64,000 bases of DNA, from contig NCCR01000017.1 in assembly GCA_002279765.1 (NCBI GenBank), positions 1 through 64,000 on the forward strand. The letters run 5' to 3'. The notes below the pieces were generated by a model that searched no databases, was not told the DNA's origin, and saw only the letters and a list, made by a program, of their open reading frames with translations. This document shows positions 1-8,681 of this stretch, in pieces; position 1 is the first letter of the stretch; each line of letters starts with the position of its first letter. Both the position numbers and the translations under genes were made by a program. The DNA is from Verrucomicrobia bacterium 12-59-8. Its GTDB lineage: Bacteria; Verrucomicrobiota; Verrucomicrobiae; Verrucomicrobiales; Verrucomicrobiaceae.

Positions 1-65
1 TGCAACCTGCATTCCGAAGTTGAATGATGGGCTGAACCGGTGGAAACGTGCCGGGTGTTCCGTTT

Positions 66-137
66 GTCTCCGTAGTTCAATGGATAGAACGAGGGTTTCC
101 TAAACTCTAAATACAGGTTCGATTCCTGTCGGGGATA
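66..137 (+). tRNA. tRNA-Arg, anticodon CCT
   Basis: A complete 72-nt cloverleaf can be folded by eye. The acceptor stem GTCTCCG pairs with CGGGGAT using two G-U pairs. The D stem is GTTC/GAAC, the anticodon stem AGGGT/ACTCT closes a TTCCTAA loop, and the T stem ACAGG/CCTGT closes a TTCGATT loop. The discriminator base is A at 137 and CCA is not encoded. The anticodon CCT reads AGG codons. Genes of this kind are frequent integration sites, and a near-copy of the 3' end recurs at 35713-35735. Confidence 0.93.
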
Positions 138-140
138 CGG
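118..140 (+). repeat. att-like direct repeat, tRNA copy
   Basis: The 23 bases covering the T loop, the 3' acceptor strand and three bases beyond the tRNA-Arg match 35713-35735 at 21 of 23 positions, in the same orientation. This is the usual geometry of attL/attR at a tRNA. The span between the copies is about 35.6 kb and holds the EPS and sensor genes. No integrase is visible between them, so the element would be an old or immobilised island if the reading is right. Confidence 0.5.
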
Positions 141-416
141 TGGGCGCGCTGATTGCTTAGGTGGACTTGTCAAATATGGGGCAATCTATCGCGTTTTTCG
201 TGACGTAGGCGTTACGCGGGAGAGGGTGCTAAAATGAAGATTCGGCGGCGGAGGCGGCGCGGGATGACGAAACAAGCTGCGGCAAGCTCAGGGCTCGCGG
301 GTGGGGGATATGGCGGCGCTTTGAGTGGCGAATGTGCAGCACCGCATGGATCAGAAAATCCAGCAGGCCGGGGGCATCCCTGACGCCAACGGCACTAGCA
401 ACGGGCGCAGTTCAGC
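141..416. other. intergenic region after tRNA
   Basis: No convincing gene is present. Two short open frames exist (starting near 234 and 346), but both have compositions typical of chance frames in G+C-rich DNA and no recognisable motif. Nothing resembling an integrase start or a terminator is visible. Confidence 0.5.
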
Positions 417-1208
417 TCATCTGGTCAAATACCAGGCGGCCAGGCGTGAGCGATGCAGGCTTTTTGCAGAATGGCGGAGGTAAAGATCTCGAAGCCAGGC
501 TTTGAGGCTGTCTTTTACTCCGAGCCAGGTCACCTTGAGCCGATTCAGCTTGGACAAGCTGAAGACCATTTGGGCGAATTCGAAGTCACGATTGGTGCTG
601 CTGCGCTGGTAGCTGAACGTGCAATTCAGCCGGTGACAGATGTATCCCGACTTCAGTTGGGTAATGGCCCAGGCGTAGTCTTCGGCGGTGCTGAGAGATT
701 CATCGAAGGGGGTGTGTTCCCAGAGGGAGCGGCGGATCATGCCCATGCTGTTGCTGTAAATGGAGCCAAATTTGAGGCCCTTTGTGTGGAGCTCGGGCCA
801 GCCGATGGCATCGCTGTAAAAGGGATCGTCGTCCCATTTGAGGCTCACGCAGGCGCTGCTGGCGTGATGCATGACCTCCACCATGCGGGTGAGGGTAGCG
901 GGGTCTTCGAGAACCGTGTGGGAACTGAGCACGAGCACGAGGTCTGTCTGGAGGTGTTTCAGTCCAAAGTTGAGCACCTTGGAGTGTTCGTAGCGATGGT
1001 GCCAGGAGACGACCTGCCCGCCTGCCTTGCGGATGAGTGTTTCGGAGCCATCGCTGCTGCCGGAATCGACGCCGAGGATGACATCGGGTTGCAAGGTCTG
1101 AGCCTGGAGTGCTGCGAGGACGTCCGGCAATGTTTTGGCGGAGTTTGAGAAGCGAATGAGAACGCCCAGCTTAGCTACTGTTGGGCGATGGTCGGATGAT
1201 GCAGGCAT
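417..1208 (-). CDS. GT2 family glycosyltransferase
   Basis: The 263-residue protein has the GT-A fold signatures of family 2 glycosyltransferases. An N-terminal strand (GVLIRFSN) leads into the nucleotide-binding acidic motif DSGSSDGS near residue 47, and a catalytic-base-like acidic pair lies in STAEDYAW near residue 175. It probably adds a sugar from an NDP donor to the lipid-linked EPS unit on the cytoplasmic side of the inner membrane. No transmembrane segment is seen. It is the last gene of an operon with the exosortase and its substrate. Its ATG at 1208 lies 34 nt inside the end of the exosortase gene, which implies translational coupling; I see no later plausible start. Donor and acceptor cannot be deduced. 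Confidence 0.85.
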   Translation of the reverse strand: MPASSDHRPTVAKLGVLIRFSNSAKTLPDVLAALQAQTLQPDVILGVDSGSSDGSETLIRKAGGQVVSWHHRYEHSKVLNFGLKHLQTDLVLVLSSHTVLEDPATLTRMVEVMHHASSACVSLKWDDDPFYSDAIGWPELHTKGLKFGSIYSNSMGMIRRSLWEHTPFDESLSTAEDYAWAITQLKSGYICHRLNCTFSYQRSSTNRDFEFAQMVFSLSKLNRLKVTWLGVKDSLKAWLRDLYLRHSAKSLHRSRLAAWYLTR

Positions 1209-2584
1209 TGCTGGTGGAATTGATGGGCGAGTTGTTCGCAGGCGGCGCTGAATTCGGAGGCGGACTGCTTTTCACGCAGGGAGACAAAGATGAGATGCAC
1301 GCCGGGATCCGACCAGGGACGGAAGGTGCGCTGCACATACGCGGAGTAGTCGGGCAGCAAGGCTTGATCTTGGAGGAAGAATTCACGGAACCAATGACGC
1401 CCAGCGGTGAAAACCAGCGGGCAATTCTCGACGCTGACGACCTCGATACCGCGGTATTTGAGACAGACCTTGACGGTGTGATGGCGGTCACGACTGGCCG
1501 CCACGTAGCAGGCGAGGCCGATGTGGTCCGGCTGGCCATGAAGGCGGATTTCGTAGCCATTTTGGTTCATCGAACGAGCTTCGACGCTGACGGGTGGTTT
1601 CCAGCTTTCCTGGCCCAAAGAGAGCAATGTGGAAGCGAGAAATGGCAGAGCCAGCGCAGCGAAGAAGGCCCCCTGCTCTGTAAGAGACGGGTATTGCAGG
1701 CTTTCGTGACGGGCGTCCCTATTGGTGGGTGTAACGCCACGACCCGAGAGCCAGGCTGTGGCCAAACCGGCTGTGGCAAGCCACCATGCCCAGGGCTGCA
1801 TGGCGATCAGTGAATGCGCACAGGCCAAGCAGATGATGGCAGGCACTCTCAGTTGCCGCCAATTGACGAGCAGTGGACACAGCAGGAGCCAGGGCAGCCA
1901 AAACGACTCCATGGAAACGATGGCGACTCCAATGCCGGACGCAATCCACGCAAGCAGCAGCCACGCCGAGGTCTCACGCACGCGGCAGCGCGAGAGCCAA
2001 GTCACCGCTGCCAGCGTCACTAGTTCGGCGTTTGGCGTTCCGGACATCGGAGCGAGCAAAGACACCACAGCAGCGGCCTGAAGTGTTTCCATGATGCCGG
2101 CAGAGCGTGGGCGATGATCTTTAGGCGTGATCAGGGCGACGAAGGGTACCAGCCATAGAAATCCGATGAAGTAATGCGTCTGCGGGCTTTCGATGCCAGG
2201 ATAGGCCAGCATTCGGTAGGCGATCAAAGACAGCACTCGCAGCACGTTCGCAGCAAGCGCGGCAGGCACCATGCTGACGATGCGGAGCCAGAAGCTGCGG
2301 GAACTGCGCTCTTGTCGGTTCACCCATACGGTCAGCGCGAGCAAGATCAGCAGGAGATTGATCCCCGCGCAGTCGCGTGTCCAAGGAACATGCAGATGGC
2401 CCACCACCATCACCTCGCCTCGATCAATCGCGTTGATGCCGAGCCATCGCAGACTGGCCATCACCACGGGACGGGTGAAATCCACCAGCAAATCACGAGA
2501 CTGGGCCAAGTGCAGCGCCAGGGTGATGAAAGCAGCCGCTAGGGCGGTGCGACGGATTTCGGGATTCATGAAGCGGGTGGGCAT
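1175..2584 (-). CDS. exosortase with fused C-terminal EpsI-like domain
   Basis: This is a 469-residue polytopic membrane protein of the exosortase family, which cleaves PEP-CTERM-type C-terminal signals at the inner membrane and is thought to pass the protein onward. The three family catalytic residues are visible: Cys in WTRDCAGINLL (near residue 72), Arg in ANVLRVLSL (near 116) and His in THYFIGFLW (near 137). About eight hydrophobic segments follow in total. After residue 320 a soluble, periplasmic-looking tail resembles the EpsI/DUF3485 family that accompanies exosortases. The gene starts 3 nt after the stop of the likely substrate gene and overlaps the next glycosyltransferase. The second Met (residue 6) is an equally good start. 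The exosortase subfamily cannot be assigned by eye. Confidence 0.9.
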   Translation of the reverse strand: MPTRFMNPEIRRTALAAAFITLALHLAQSRDLLVDFTRPVVMASLRWLGINAIDRGEVMVVGHLHVPWTRDCAGINLLLILLALTVWVNRQERSSRSFWLRIVSMVPAALAANVLRVLSLIAYRMLAYPGIESPQTHYFIGFLWLVPFVALITPKDHRPRSAGIMETLQAAAVVSLLAPMSGTPNAELVTLAAVTWLSRCRVRETSAWLLLAWIASGIGVAIVSMESFWLPWLLLCPLLVNWRQLRVPAIICLACAHSLIAMQPWAWWLATAGLATAWLSGRGVTPTNRDARHESLQYPSLTEQGAFFAALALPFLASTLLSLGQESWKPPVSVEARSMNQNGYEIRLHGQPDHIGLACYVAASRDRHHTVKVCLKYRGIEVVSVENCPLVFTAGRHWFREFFLQDQALLPDYSAYVQRTFRPWSDPGVHLIFVSLREKQSASEFSAACEQLAHQFHQQCLHHPTIAQQ

Positions 2585-2587
2585 TAC

Positions 2588-3418
2588 TCAGGCGGTCAGC
2601 TTCATGGATTTCTCACCGCGCGTGATAAAAATGGTAGCAAAGACCACGAGCAACCACCACGGAGGTGCTGGCGCACCGGGAATCGCGGCCACGGAGGTGG
2701 CATCGAGACTCCATCGCGTGCCGGCGATCATTTTCTCCGTCACTGCAGTCGTCGTTTTGCCTTCCACAATGGCCACAGGCACGCCGGGCAGGGCACCATC
2801 CACAAGAGGATCCCACGCAGCCACGCGCGTCGTGTAATTGTCGGACTCAAAACCTGAACTGCCATCGTTGGTCAGCACAATGCGGTTCCATGCGGTTGTC
2901 TCGTCGGCAAAGAAGTTGATGAATCCATAGGGCTCACCGCTGTTGATCTTGCGGTTGAGCGGGTTTCCATCGTAGCTCGCAGGCAACGGATCCATAAGAC
3001 TGGAAGTGGTGAATCTGCCCAGGAGCGTGTCACCATTGTAAAACTCGAGTACGTTCTTTGCATCCCCCGCCGACCACCACATGCCAAAGTAGGATGAAGG
3101 AGTGTCCAGCTTGAGCGTGCTGCTCAAGACGGGGGTGCCGGCACCTTGCAGGGAATAAAGAGAACCTTTCGGGTTCAGGGCATCTGCGGCACCTCCGTAG
3201 GCGTCTGCGCTCTTGATGAAAAGCTGATTGAAGGTGCCTACTCCATCCCAGACCACATTCTTGTTAGTGCCGCCAGAGAGCGAGTTGAAGTTGAAGACCT
3301 GTGTACTTTTTAGAGATGAGAGAGTCGAATTCGGATCTTCGGCATAGGTGATTATCACGCTGGCCTGTGTGGCGAGCGGGACCGTGAGGAGTGCAAAGCA
3401 GCAAAGGAGATTTTTCAT
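2588..3418 (-). CDS. secreted protein with PEP-CTERM-like sorting tail, probable exosortase substrate
   Basis: The 276-residue protein begins with a Sec signal peptide (MKNLLCCFALLTVPLATQAS). It has a Ser/Gly/Asn-rich, lectin-like beta-sandwich middle and ends with a tripartite sorting signal: a Pro-rich motif (IPGAPAPPWW, near residue 243), a hydrophobic helix (LLVVFATIFI) and a short basic tail (RGEKSMK). That order is diagnostic for exosortase substrates, but the motif is PGAPAPP rather than the usual VPEP or VPDSG. It is the first gene of the operon, directly before the exosortase, which suggests a dedicated enzyme/substrate pair. A copy of the EPS-locus motif lies 38 nt upstream of the ATG. 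The function of the mature domain is unknown. Confidence 0.8.
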   Translation of the reverse strand: MKNLLCCFALLTVPLATQASVIITYAEDPNSTLSSLKSTQVFNFNSLSGGTNKNVVWDGVGTFNQLFIKSADAYGGAADALNPKGSLYSLQGAGTPVLSSTLKLDTPSSYFGMWWSAGDAKNVLEFYNGDTLLGRFTTSSLMDPLPASYDGNPLNRKINSGEPYGFINFFADETTAWNRIVLTNDGSSGFESDNYTTRVAAWDPLVDGALPGVPVAIVEGKTTTAVTEKMIAGTRWSLDATSVAAIPGAPAPPWWLLVVFATIFITRGEKSMKLTA

Positions 3419-3455
3419 GTGGTGCCATGGTGGTCCACGCTGCCGCCTACAGCCA

Positions 3456-3473
3456 TCCCCACAGATGGGGGGA
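3456..3473 (-). promoter_or_regulatory. EPS regulon motif, copy 1
   Basis: The coding-strand sequence is TCCCCCCATCTGTGGGGA, an imperfect inverted repeat with C-run and G-run arms. Its conserved central A lies 45 nt from the start of the exosortase-substrate gene, the same distance as in three other copies. Its plus-strand G run also sits 9 nt before the preferred ATG of the divergent polymerase gene, where it could serve as a ribosome binding site. Confidence 0.65.
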
Positions 3474-3481
3474 ATGCCTTG

Positions 3482-4900
3482 ATGCCTGGCATCGAGCAGA
3501 CTGCAGGCCTTGTGAAGGATGTCCTAAAATTCATCATCGCCCTCGCGCTTTATGGTGGCCTCGCGCCGCTGCTGGGCACGATTCTGGCCACGCGTCGCTC
3601 GTGGCAACGGGTGTTGTTTGGGCTCATGATCTTCATGCCAACGCTGCAACCGGGGCGCTTCACCCTGATGCTTGGCAGCATCGACACCTACCGGGGGCAC
3701 ACCAAGGGCTTCGAAGTTTCGCTCATCGAGGTGTTCGCCATCGCTCTCATCTTCGCTGTGTGCTGCGGCCCTCGCGAGCCCTCGATGCCGCGCCGCGCCA
3801 AACTGCCCCCCGGAACACTTGTCTATCTCGGCTGGGCATTCATTGGTCTGCTTTCCATCGTGAATGCCTGGGAGCCGTCGTATGTTCTCATGACATTCGT
3901 CCGTGTCTTCAAGAGCACGCTCATCTTCGCCGCAGCCGCGCTCTTCCTGCGCGATGAAAAAGACCTGCGAGCCGCCATCACCGGACTCGCGCTCAGTTTG
4001 ATCGTGCAGGGCTGGATCTGCCTGAAAATGCGCTATCTCGATGGCTACTTTCAAATCAAGGGATGGTTCGAGCATCAGAACCCGATGTCGATGTGGGCCT
4101 ATATGAGCGCCTGTGTCGTCTTCGCAGCCGCCATGCACAAGGACGTCAAAGGAAGGCTGCTTTGGCTGTGTCTTGCTGCGTTTGGGGCGGCTGGTTTGTG
4201 CGTGCTGCTGTCAGTGTCACGTGCTGCATTGGCCGCGTATGCCAGCGGTGCTGCCGTGGTACTGCTCATGGCCTGGATACGAGGTCCGGGAATGCGGACA
4301 ACGCTTTCCACGCTCATGGGCATCGTTGGCGCGATCATGGTGATGATGTTCGCGATGGACTCGCTGAATTCGCGCCTGAAGGAAGTGAAGGCGAGCAAGG
4401 AGCAGAATGCGGAAGATCTCCGCCCCGTGCTCAACCGGCAGTCCAAGGCCATGCTTCATGACTATCCGCTGCTCGGGATCGGCTGGAACAACTACGGTGT
4501 CGCGAACAGCCGTCCGTATGGCTTCAAATACAGCGAGGTGCTCGAAGAATGGGATCGCGAGCGCGGTTTCACCATCATCGACGAGAACTACTGGGCGAAT
4601 CCGCTCACCGAAAGCCTCTACTGGCTGCTGCTGTCCGAAAACGGCTGGCTTGGCTGGAGTGCGTTCCTTTTATTCGAAGCACTGACCCTTTGGTATGGCC
4701 TGCGTGCCATTCGCCATGGTGGCAAGAGCTTGTCCGGGTATGTTGCGTTCGGAATCTTCGTCGCCCTCGCGATCTGTTATCCACACGGCATGGTCGAGCG
4801 CATCCTGACTCAGACCAAGAACTTGGCTCACTGGTTGATGCTCGCGGGCATGCTTTCCGGCATGGAGATGAACTACCGGACGAGGAACAGGCTTTCATAG
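3482..4900 (+). CDS. O-antigen polymerase/ligase family protein (Wzy/WaaL-like)
   Basis: A polytopic inner-membrane protein of 472 residues with about ten hydrophobic segments and a large periplasmic loop. The loop holds the family signature region (LLGIGWNNYGVANS near 340), as in Wzy polymerases and WaaL ligases and in exosortase-associated O-antigen polymerases. It probably polymerises or transfers the lipid-linked EPS repeat in the periplasm. The open frame reaches back to a GTG at 3419. I prefer the ATG at 3482 because a G-rich ribosome-binding sequence precedes it and the earlier start would abut the divergent gene head to head. It is the only plus-strand gene of the EPS block. Polymerase versus ligase cannot be decided from sequence. 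Confidence 0.82.
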   Translation: MPGIEQTAGLVKDVLKFIIALALYGGLAPLLGTILATRRSWQRVLFGLMIFMPTLQPGRFTLMLGSIDTYRGHTKGFEVSLIEVFAIALIFAVCCGPREPSMPRRAKLPPGTLVYLGWAFIGLLSIVNAWEPSYVLMTFVRVFKSTLIFAAAALFLRDEKDLRAAITGLALSLIVQGWICLKMRYLDGYFQIKGWFEHQNPMSMWAYMSACVVFAAAMHKDVKGRLLWLCLAAFGAAGLCVLLSVSRAALAAYASGAAVVLLMAWIRGPGMRTTLSTLMGIVGAIMVMMFAMDSLNSRLKEVKASKEQNAEDLRPVLNRQSKAMLHDYPLLGIGWNNYGVANSRPYGFKYSEVLEEWDRERGFTIIDENYWANPLTESLYWLLLSENGWLGWSAFLLFEALTLWYGLRAIRHGGKSLSGYVAFGIFVALAICYPHGMVERILTQTKNLAHWLMLAGMLSGMEMNYRTRNRLS

Positions 4901-5011
4901 CCTGGTCTCCTCAGCCGGATTGCAGGTCTCCCGATCCACTTCGAGCCCCTTGGCCTCTTTCTAAATCCAGGATACATCGCCCTCTGCATTTGCTGCGAAG
5001 TGAACGGGAAG

Positions 5012-6091
5012 CTACTTCGACGCGAAGCGCTTCTTCAGATGTGCGCAGGGCTTTTCGACCAGAACGTGCATCGCCCAGGCGAGAACGACAGCCGCCACAA
5101 AGGCCACCGCGCCCTGCCACAATTTCGAAAGCGGCAGGTGAGTTTTGACCAGCGCGATCACCAGTGAGTGCACGAGGTAAAACGCATACGAAAGCACGCC
5201 AAACTTCCGCACCCAGGCCCAGTTCAGAAAGCGAAATGGCATCCAGTCAGAATAGCGAATCACGGCGATAAAAACCGGAATCAGCGCGAGACCTTGGATC
5301 GTGTAGCGCCATGTCTCGCGGAAGGCCACGTCACGCAGCAGGAAGCTCGCGACGAGCGCCGCCACGCTCAAAGGCAGCGCGATCCACAAAAGCACGCGAC
5401 GGCTGTGTTTGCACGCGTCCATGGCAGGATTTCCAAACACCGCCAGAGCACAACCAAAAAGCAAACCGTCAAGCCGTGTGTCGGTGCCGTGGCAGGTGCG
5501 GGGATGATGTACACTGCCGTTGTGGAGGTCGATCATCCCCCAGCCATGCACAAGAAACATGCGCCATGCGAGTACGAGGCCGCAGAGACCGAGGAGCGCC
5601 ATGAACTGATGACGCGGGTTTGGCAGCCCACGACGCAGCGCAAGATAGAAGAGCGGAAACAGCAGGTAAAAATGCTCCTCAACCGCCAGCGACCACATCA
5701 CCTCCGTGCCCGCCGGCTGCAGCCCACCGTGGATTTCCCAGTAGTTCGAGGCAAACCCTGCCTGCGCCGCCATCGCCGTCCATGAAAAGCCACCTTCAAC
5801 CGCCCCTGAAAACCCTAGCAACGTGATGCCAACAAGCACCAGGTAGAACGGAGGAAAGATGCGCAAAGCCCTCCGAAAATAGAAATTCCGCAAGTTAACG
5901 GCACCCGTGCGTTCGCACTCCAGACGCATGAGCGTGGTGATGAGATAGCCGCTGAGGAAAAAGAATATCGTCACGCCAAACAACCCCGGCACGATATGGG
6001 AAAGCCCCGCGTGGCTGAGAAAAACGATCAGGATCGCGACCGCACGCAAGCCATCGAGAGATGGAATAAGAAAGGGTTTATGAGTCGTCAT
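5012..6091 (-). CDS. acyltransferase 3 family protein (OafA/YrhL-like)
   Basis: The 359-residue integral membrane protein has the family N-terminus LDGLRAVAIL followed by the functionally important His in VFLSHAG. It also has FFFLSGYLI and the conserved MWSLAVEEHFYL motif near residue 135, within about ten transmembrane helices. Family members O-acylate (often acetylate) extracellular polysaccharides from cytoplasmic acyl-CoA. The frame extends to a TTG at 6109, but the ATG at 6091 starts the typical N-terminus and leaves 20 nt after the preceding stop. It is the third gene of an operon with a Wza-like lipoprotein and a glycosyltransferase, so it most likely decorates the same EPS. Confidence 0.87.
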   Translation of the reverse strand: MTTHKPFLIPSLDGLRAVAILIVFLSHAGLSHIVPGLFGVTIFFFLSGYLITTLMRLECERTGAVNLRNFYFRRALRIFPPFYLVLVGITLLGFSGAVEGGFSWTAMAAQAGFASNYWEIHGGLQPAGTEVMWSLAVEEHFYLLFPLFYLALRRGLPNPRHQFMALLGLCGLVLAWRMFLVHGWGMIDLHNGSVHHPRTCHGTDTRLDGLLFGCALAVFGNPAMDACKHSRRVLLWIALPLSVAALVASFLLRDVAFRETWRYTIQGLALIPVFIAVIRYSDWMPFRFLNWAWVRKFGVLSYAFYLVHSLVIALVKTHLPLSKLWQGAVAFVAAVVLAWAMHVLVEKPCAHLKKRFASK

Positions 6092-6111
6092 GACAGGGGG
6101 TGAACACAACG

Positions 6112-7548
6112 CTATTTCGACCCCATGGGAGTGCCCCAGTCGGGTTTGGTTTCGCGGCGGCCGAGCAACCAGTCATAGACTTGCGCGATTTGCCTGGCCT
6201 TTGCCTGCCAAGTGTAGAACTGGCGCACGTGCTCCTGCGCACGCTTTCCTGCTTCGACGAGGACATCGCGCTGTGCAGAAACATTGATGAGCAGATCCCT
6301 CAGACGGTTGACGATGTCATCACGCGAGCTCATTGGCAGCACAAAGCCAGTCCCAGGTGGCACGAGTTCGGGGGGGCCGCCGTGATCGAGAACAACGGGC
6401 GGGATGCCGAGGGCCATGGCTTCAAGGACAGCGCCGCCGCCGAATTCGCGAATGCTCGGGAAGACGAAGAGATCGCTTTCACGCAGCCGGTCGCCGAGTT
6501 TCGTGTGGTCGATCCAGCCATCCATGCGCACTGAGGCCGTGAGATTCATGGAGTCGATCATGGCCTGCAAACGAGCGCGTTCCGGCCCGTCGCCGATGAT
6601 GTCAAGAGTGGCTCCACTGGTGCGCAACAGGGGCGCGGCGGCCTCAATCAGCATGTCGATGCCTTTCAGCGCGACGAGCCTGCCGACAAAGGAAAGTCGC
6701 AATGGCTGCGCGGCATCCACAGGTGCTGATTCTCGTGGTGTGAGGGGGAATTTCGCCAAATCGATCGCATTTTCGGGGATGAAGACGCAGCGATTTTGAA
6801 GCGCTTTAGGGATCTCATTCAGCGTGGTGCGCGAGGCGGACAAAATCGCACTGGAGCACTCGCGGGTGGATTTCAGCCCGGGGGTGAACTTGTAGAGAGC
6901 CCGAAGCTTTCCTGCGAGATCGCGCTCATTGCGACGAAGGTCTGCGAAACCCTTCGGCCATGGCACACCACCATTCAGCGGACCGAGTACAAATGGAATG
7001 CCCATCTTTTTCAGCTTCGGCGCGATCCAGCTCGGAGTCGTTGGTGACAAAGGCAGGATGCGTTGTACCACGTCAAACTCGCCCGCTTTCAAGCGCGGTC
7101 CAAACTCGCGCCAGAGTACACGCTCGAAAAACGGATACACCAGGTTGGAAAGCATGGCATAGAGGCTCCAACTGAAGTTGCCTTTGCCGCTGAGTTTGTT
7201 CGTCAGGCTCCATGAGAGGTGCTGCAGGCGGCGATTGTTGATGGCGGTGAAGTCCTTGCCTTCGATGAGTCCGGCTCGAAGGAAGTCATCGCGATTGCGC
7301 CATTCGGTGACGATGTGAGCATCCGTCTCCGCCGCGATGGCTCTAGCACAGGACCAGCCAACAAGCGCTGCGCTGGTGAGCACCGGATTCGCTGCTTCGG
7401 CGATGATGAGGACTCGTACTTTTCGAGCAGCCTGGCTCTCAAGCGCTGAGTCATGCGGTGATTCGAGACGCGGAGTTCTTTTGGTGAGCCGGGTGGCTCC
7501 GTTGTTGGCCTTAAAAAGCCGAGCCACTGAAAGAGCGAACGCGATCAT
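6112..7548 (-). CDS. GT4 family glycosyltransferase
   Basis: A 478-residue GT-B fold enzyme. The C-terminal nucleotide-sugar domain shows LSFVGRLVALKGIDMLIEAA (Arg and Lys that contact the donor phosphates), IIGDGPER, and the family EX7E-type motif in SIREFGGGAVLEAMALGIP. About 40 extra residues precede the first strand (VRVLIIAEAAN), and a Met nearer that strand is not obvious, so the ATG that overlaps the upstream stop by 4 nt (ATGA) is kept. The overlap couples it to the Wza-like gene. It acts in the cytoplasm on lipid-linked intermediates; donor and acceptor are unknown. Confidence 0.88.
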   Translation of the reverse strand: MIAFALSVARLFKANNGATRLTKRTPRLESPHDSALESQAARKVRVLIIAEAANPVLTSAALVGWSCARAIAAETDAHIVTEWRNRDDFLRAGLIEGKDFTAINNRRLQHLSWSLTNKLSGKGNFSWSLYAMLSNLVYPFFERVLWREFGPRLKAGEFDVVQRILPLSPTTPSWIAPKLKKMGIPFVLGPLNGGVPWPKGFADLRRNERDLAGKLRALYKFTPGLKSTRECSSAILSASRTTLNEIPKALQNRCVFIPENAIDLAKFPLTPRESAPVDAAQPLRLSFVGRLVALKGIDMLIEAAAPLLRTSGATLDIIGDGPERARLQAMIDSMNLTASVRMDGWIDHTKLGDRLRESDLFVFPSIREFGGGAVLEAMALGIPPVVLDHGGPPELVPPGTGFVLPMSSRDDIVNRLRDLLINVSAQRDVLVEAGKRAQEHVRQFYTWQAKARQIAQVYDWLLGRRETKPDWGTPMGSK

Positions 7549-8615
7549 CGAGTTGGACCTCCGATGTTGATGTTCACGCCTACACCGGCTGCGCCCGGCG
7601 CACCAGCGCGGCTGCCTTCATTGGCAGCGACGAGGCGGACGAAAGTGCTCATGGCTGCGCGGGCGAAACCGCCGAGGGAGATGGAGTCCGCACCTGGCAC
7701 ATAGACGATGTCGCCTGGCTCCAAGCGCACGTTGGTTGCCTTGCCGCTCATGATTTCCAGCGCATTGACGGTGGCGATCTTCGGATTGGTGAGGGAGCCA
7801 CGGATGATCGAGACATGCTTCAAATCGGAGTCGGGCCGCAGCCCAAGACCGCGACCGAGGGCGGACATGAGGTTCATCTCATTCATGAAGCCGATCGGCC
7901 GGGGCTGAGTCACGGCGCCGAGGACATACACTTCGTTTGTCAGCGCTGATGGCAGATAGAGATAGTCGTCCGGCTCCAGGTAAATGTTTTGAGACATGTC
8001 ACCGTCGCGAATGAGTTTTTCAAAATCCACCGGAAGGGTGCGGCCTTTTCGAATCATGAAGCTGTGCTTCAAATCGGCAAGTTCCTCAGTGGTGCCGGTG
8101 AAGCGGGAGGTGAAGAGGCCGCCAGCCTTAGAAATCGCGTCCAGCACGCGCAGGGGCTGCGTCATCGGGTAGATACCGGGTGCATTCAGCCGCCCGAGCA
8201 CCCACACGCGCTGACTTACCGCTTCACGCAGCGTCACGGCAACCTGAGGCTGCTTGTAATACTTGATGAGCTGGCTCTCGAGCTCGGTTTGCAGCTGAGG
8301 GGTGGTTTTGCCAGCGACGTTAATGCCCGGAAGCAAATCAAAATACACCTTGGAGTCGGGGGTGACGAAGGTCTCTGTGCGAGTGTCTGTCTCACCGAGG
8401 ATTTCGAGCTCGATCTTGTCTCCGGGGCCAAGTGTGTAGGCCTTGGCGGGCTTTTGAAGCCATTGCGGATTGATCGGCTCCTTCGGGGCGGCGGATTCAA
8501 AGTTCGGCGAAGAGACGGCTGCGGGTGTGCCACCCCGCGCATCAAAGGTCGGACCTTTCGTGACGGAAGAGCAGGCGGTGAGGAGCAAGAGTGGAAGTAA
8601 AAGCAGGCATTTCAT
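7545..8615 (-). CDS. polysaccharide export lipoprotein (Wza/GfcE family)
   Basis: The 356-residue protein starts with a lipoprotein signal (MKCLLLLPLLLLTACSS, lipobox LTAC). The poly-export domain follows from about residue 60 (LGPGDKIELEILGETD), then two SLBB beta-grasp domains (WVLGRLNAPGIYP near 150 and YVLGAVTQPRP near 232). This is the order in outer-membrane EPS channels of the Wza class, with a C-terminal amphipathic helix (FARAAMSTFVRLV) that could cross the outer membrane. A Gly/Ala-rich tail ends the protein. It heads an operon with a GT4 and an acyltransferase and carries motif copy 2 upstream. A second Wza-like module is fused into the protein at 9437-12502. Confidence 0.92.
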   Translation of the reverse strand: MKCLLLLPLLLLTACSSVTKGPTFDARGGTPAAVSSPNFESAAPKEPINPQWLQKPAKAYTLGPGDKIELEILGETDTRTETFVTPDSKVYFDLLPGINVAGKTTPQLQTELESQLIKYYKQPQVAVTLREAVSQRVWVLGRLNAPGIYPMTQPLRVLDAISKAGGLFTSRFTGTTEELADLKHSFMIRKGRTLPVDFEKLIRDGDMSQNIYLEPDDYLYLPSALTNEVYVLGAVTQPRPIGFMNEMNLMSALGRGLGLRPDSDLKHVSIIRGSLTNPKIATVNALEIMSGKATNVRLEPGDIVYVPGADSISLGGFARAAMSTFVRLVAANEGSRAGAPGAAGVGVNINIGGPTR

Positions 8616-8652
8616 GACGCAGAACGTTCGGCGTCATCTGGTGCTGCAACAA

Positions 8653-8669
8653 TCCCCCCAGCTGGGTGG
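8653..8669 (-). promoter_or_regulatory. EPS regulon motif, copy 2
   Basis: Coding-strand core CACCCAGCTGGGGGGAT. It contains the perfect palindrome CCCAGCTGGG. The conserved position lies 45 nt from the start of the Wza-like lipoprotein gene, and the motif begins 12 nt after the stop of the response-regulator gene. Confidence 0.7.
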
Positions 8670-8681
8670 TGGTTGAACCAG

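Noticed and set aside
346..483. Small plus-strand frame (45 codons) after the tRNA.
   Set aside because: It shows no family resemblance, no convincing ribosome binding site and a composition expected by chance; it also overlaps the 3' end of the GT2 gene.
453..1148. Plus-strand frame of 231 codons opposite the first glycosyltransferase.
   Set aside because: The minus frame has full GT2 motifs; this one has none and no ribosome binding site.
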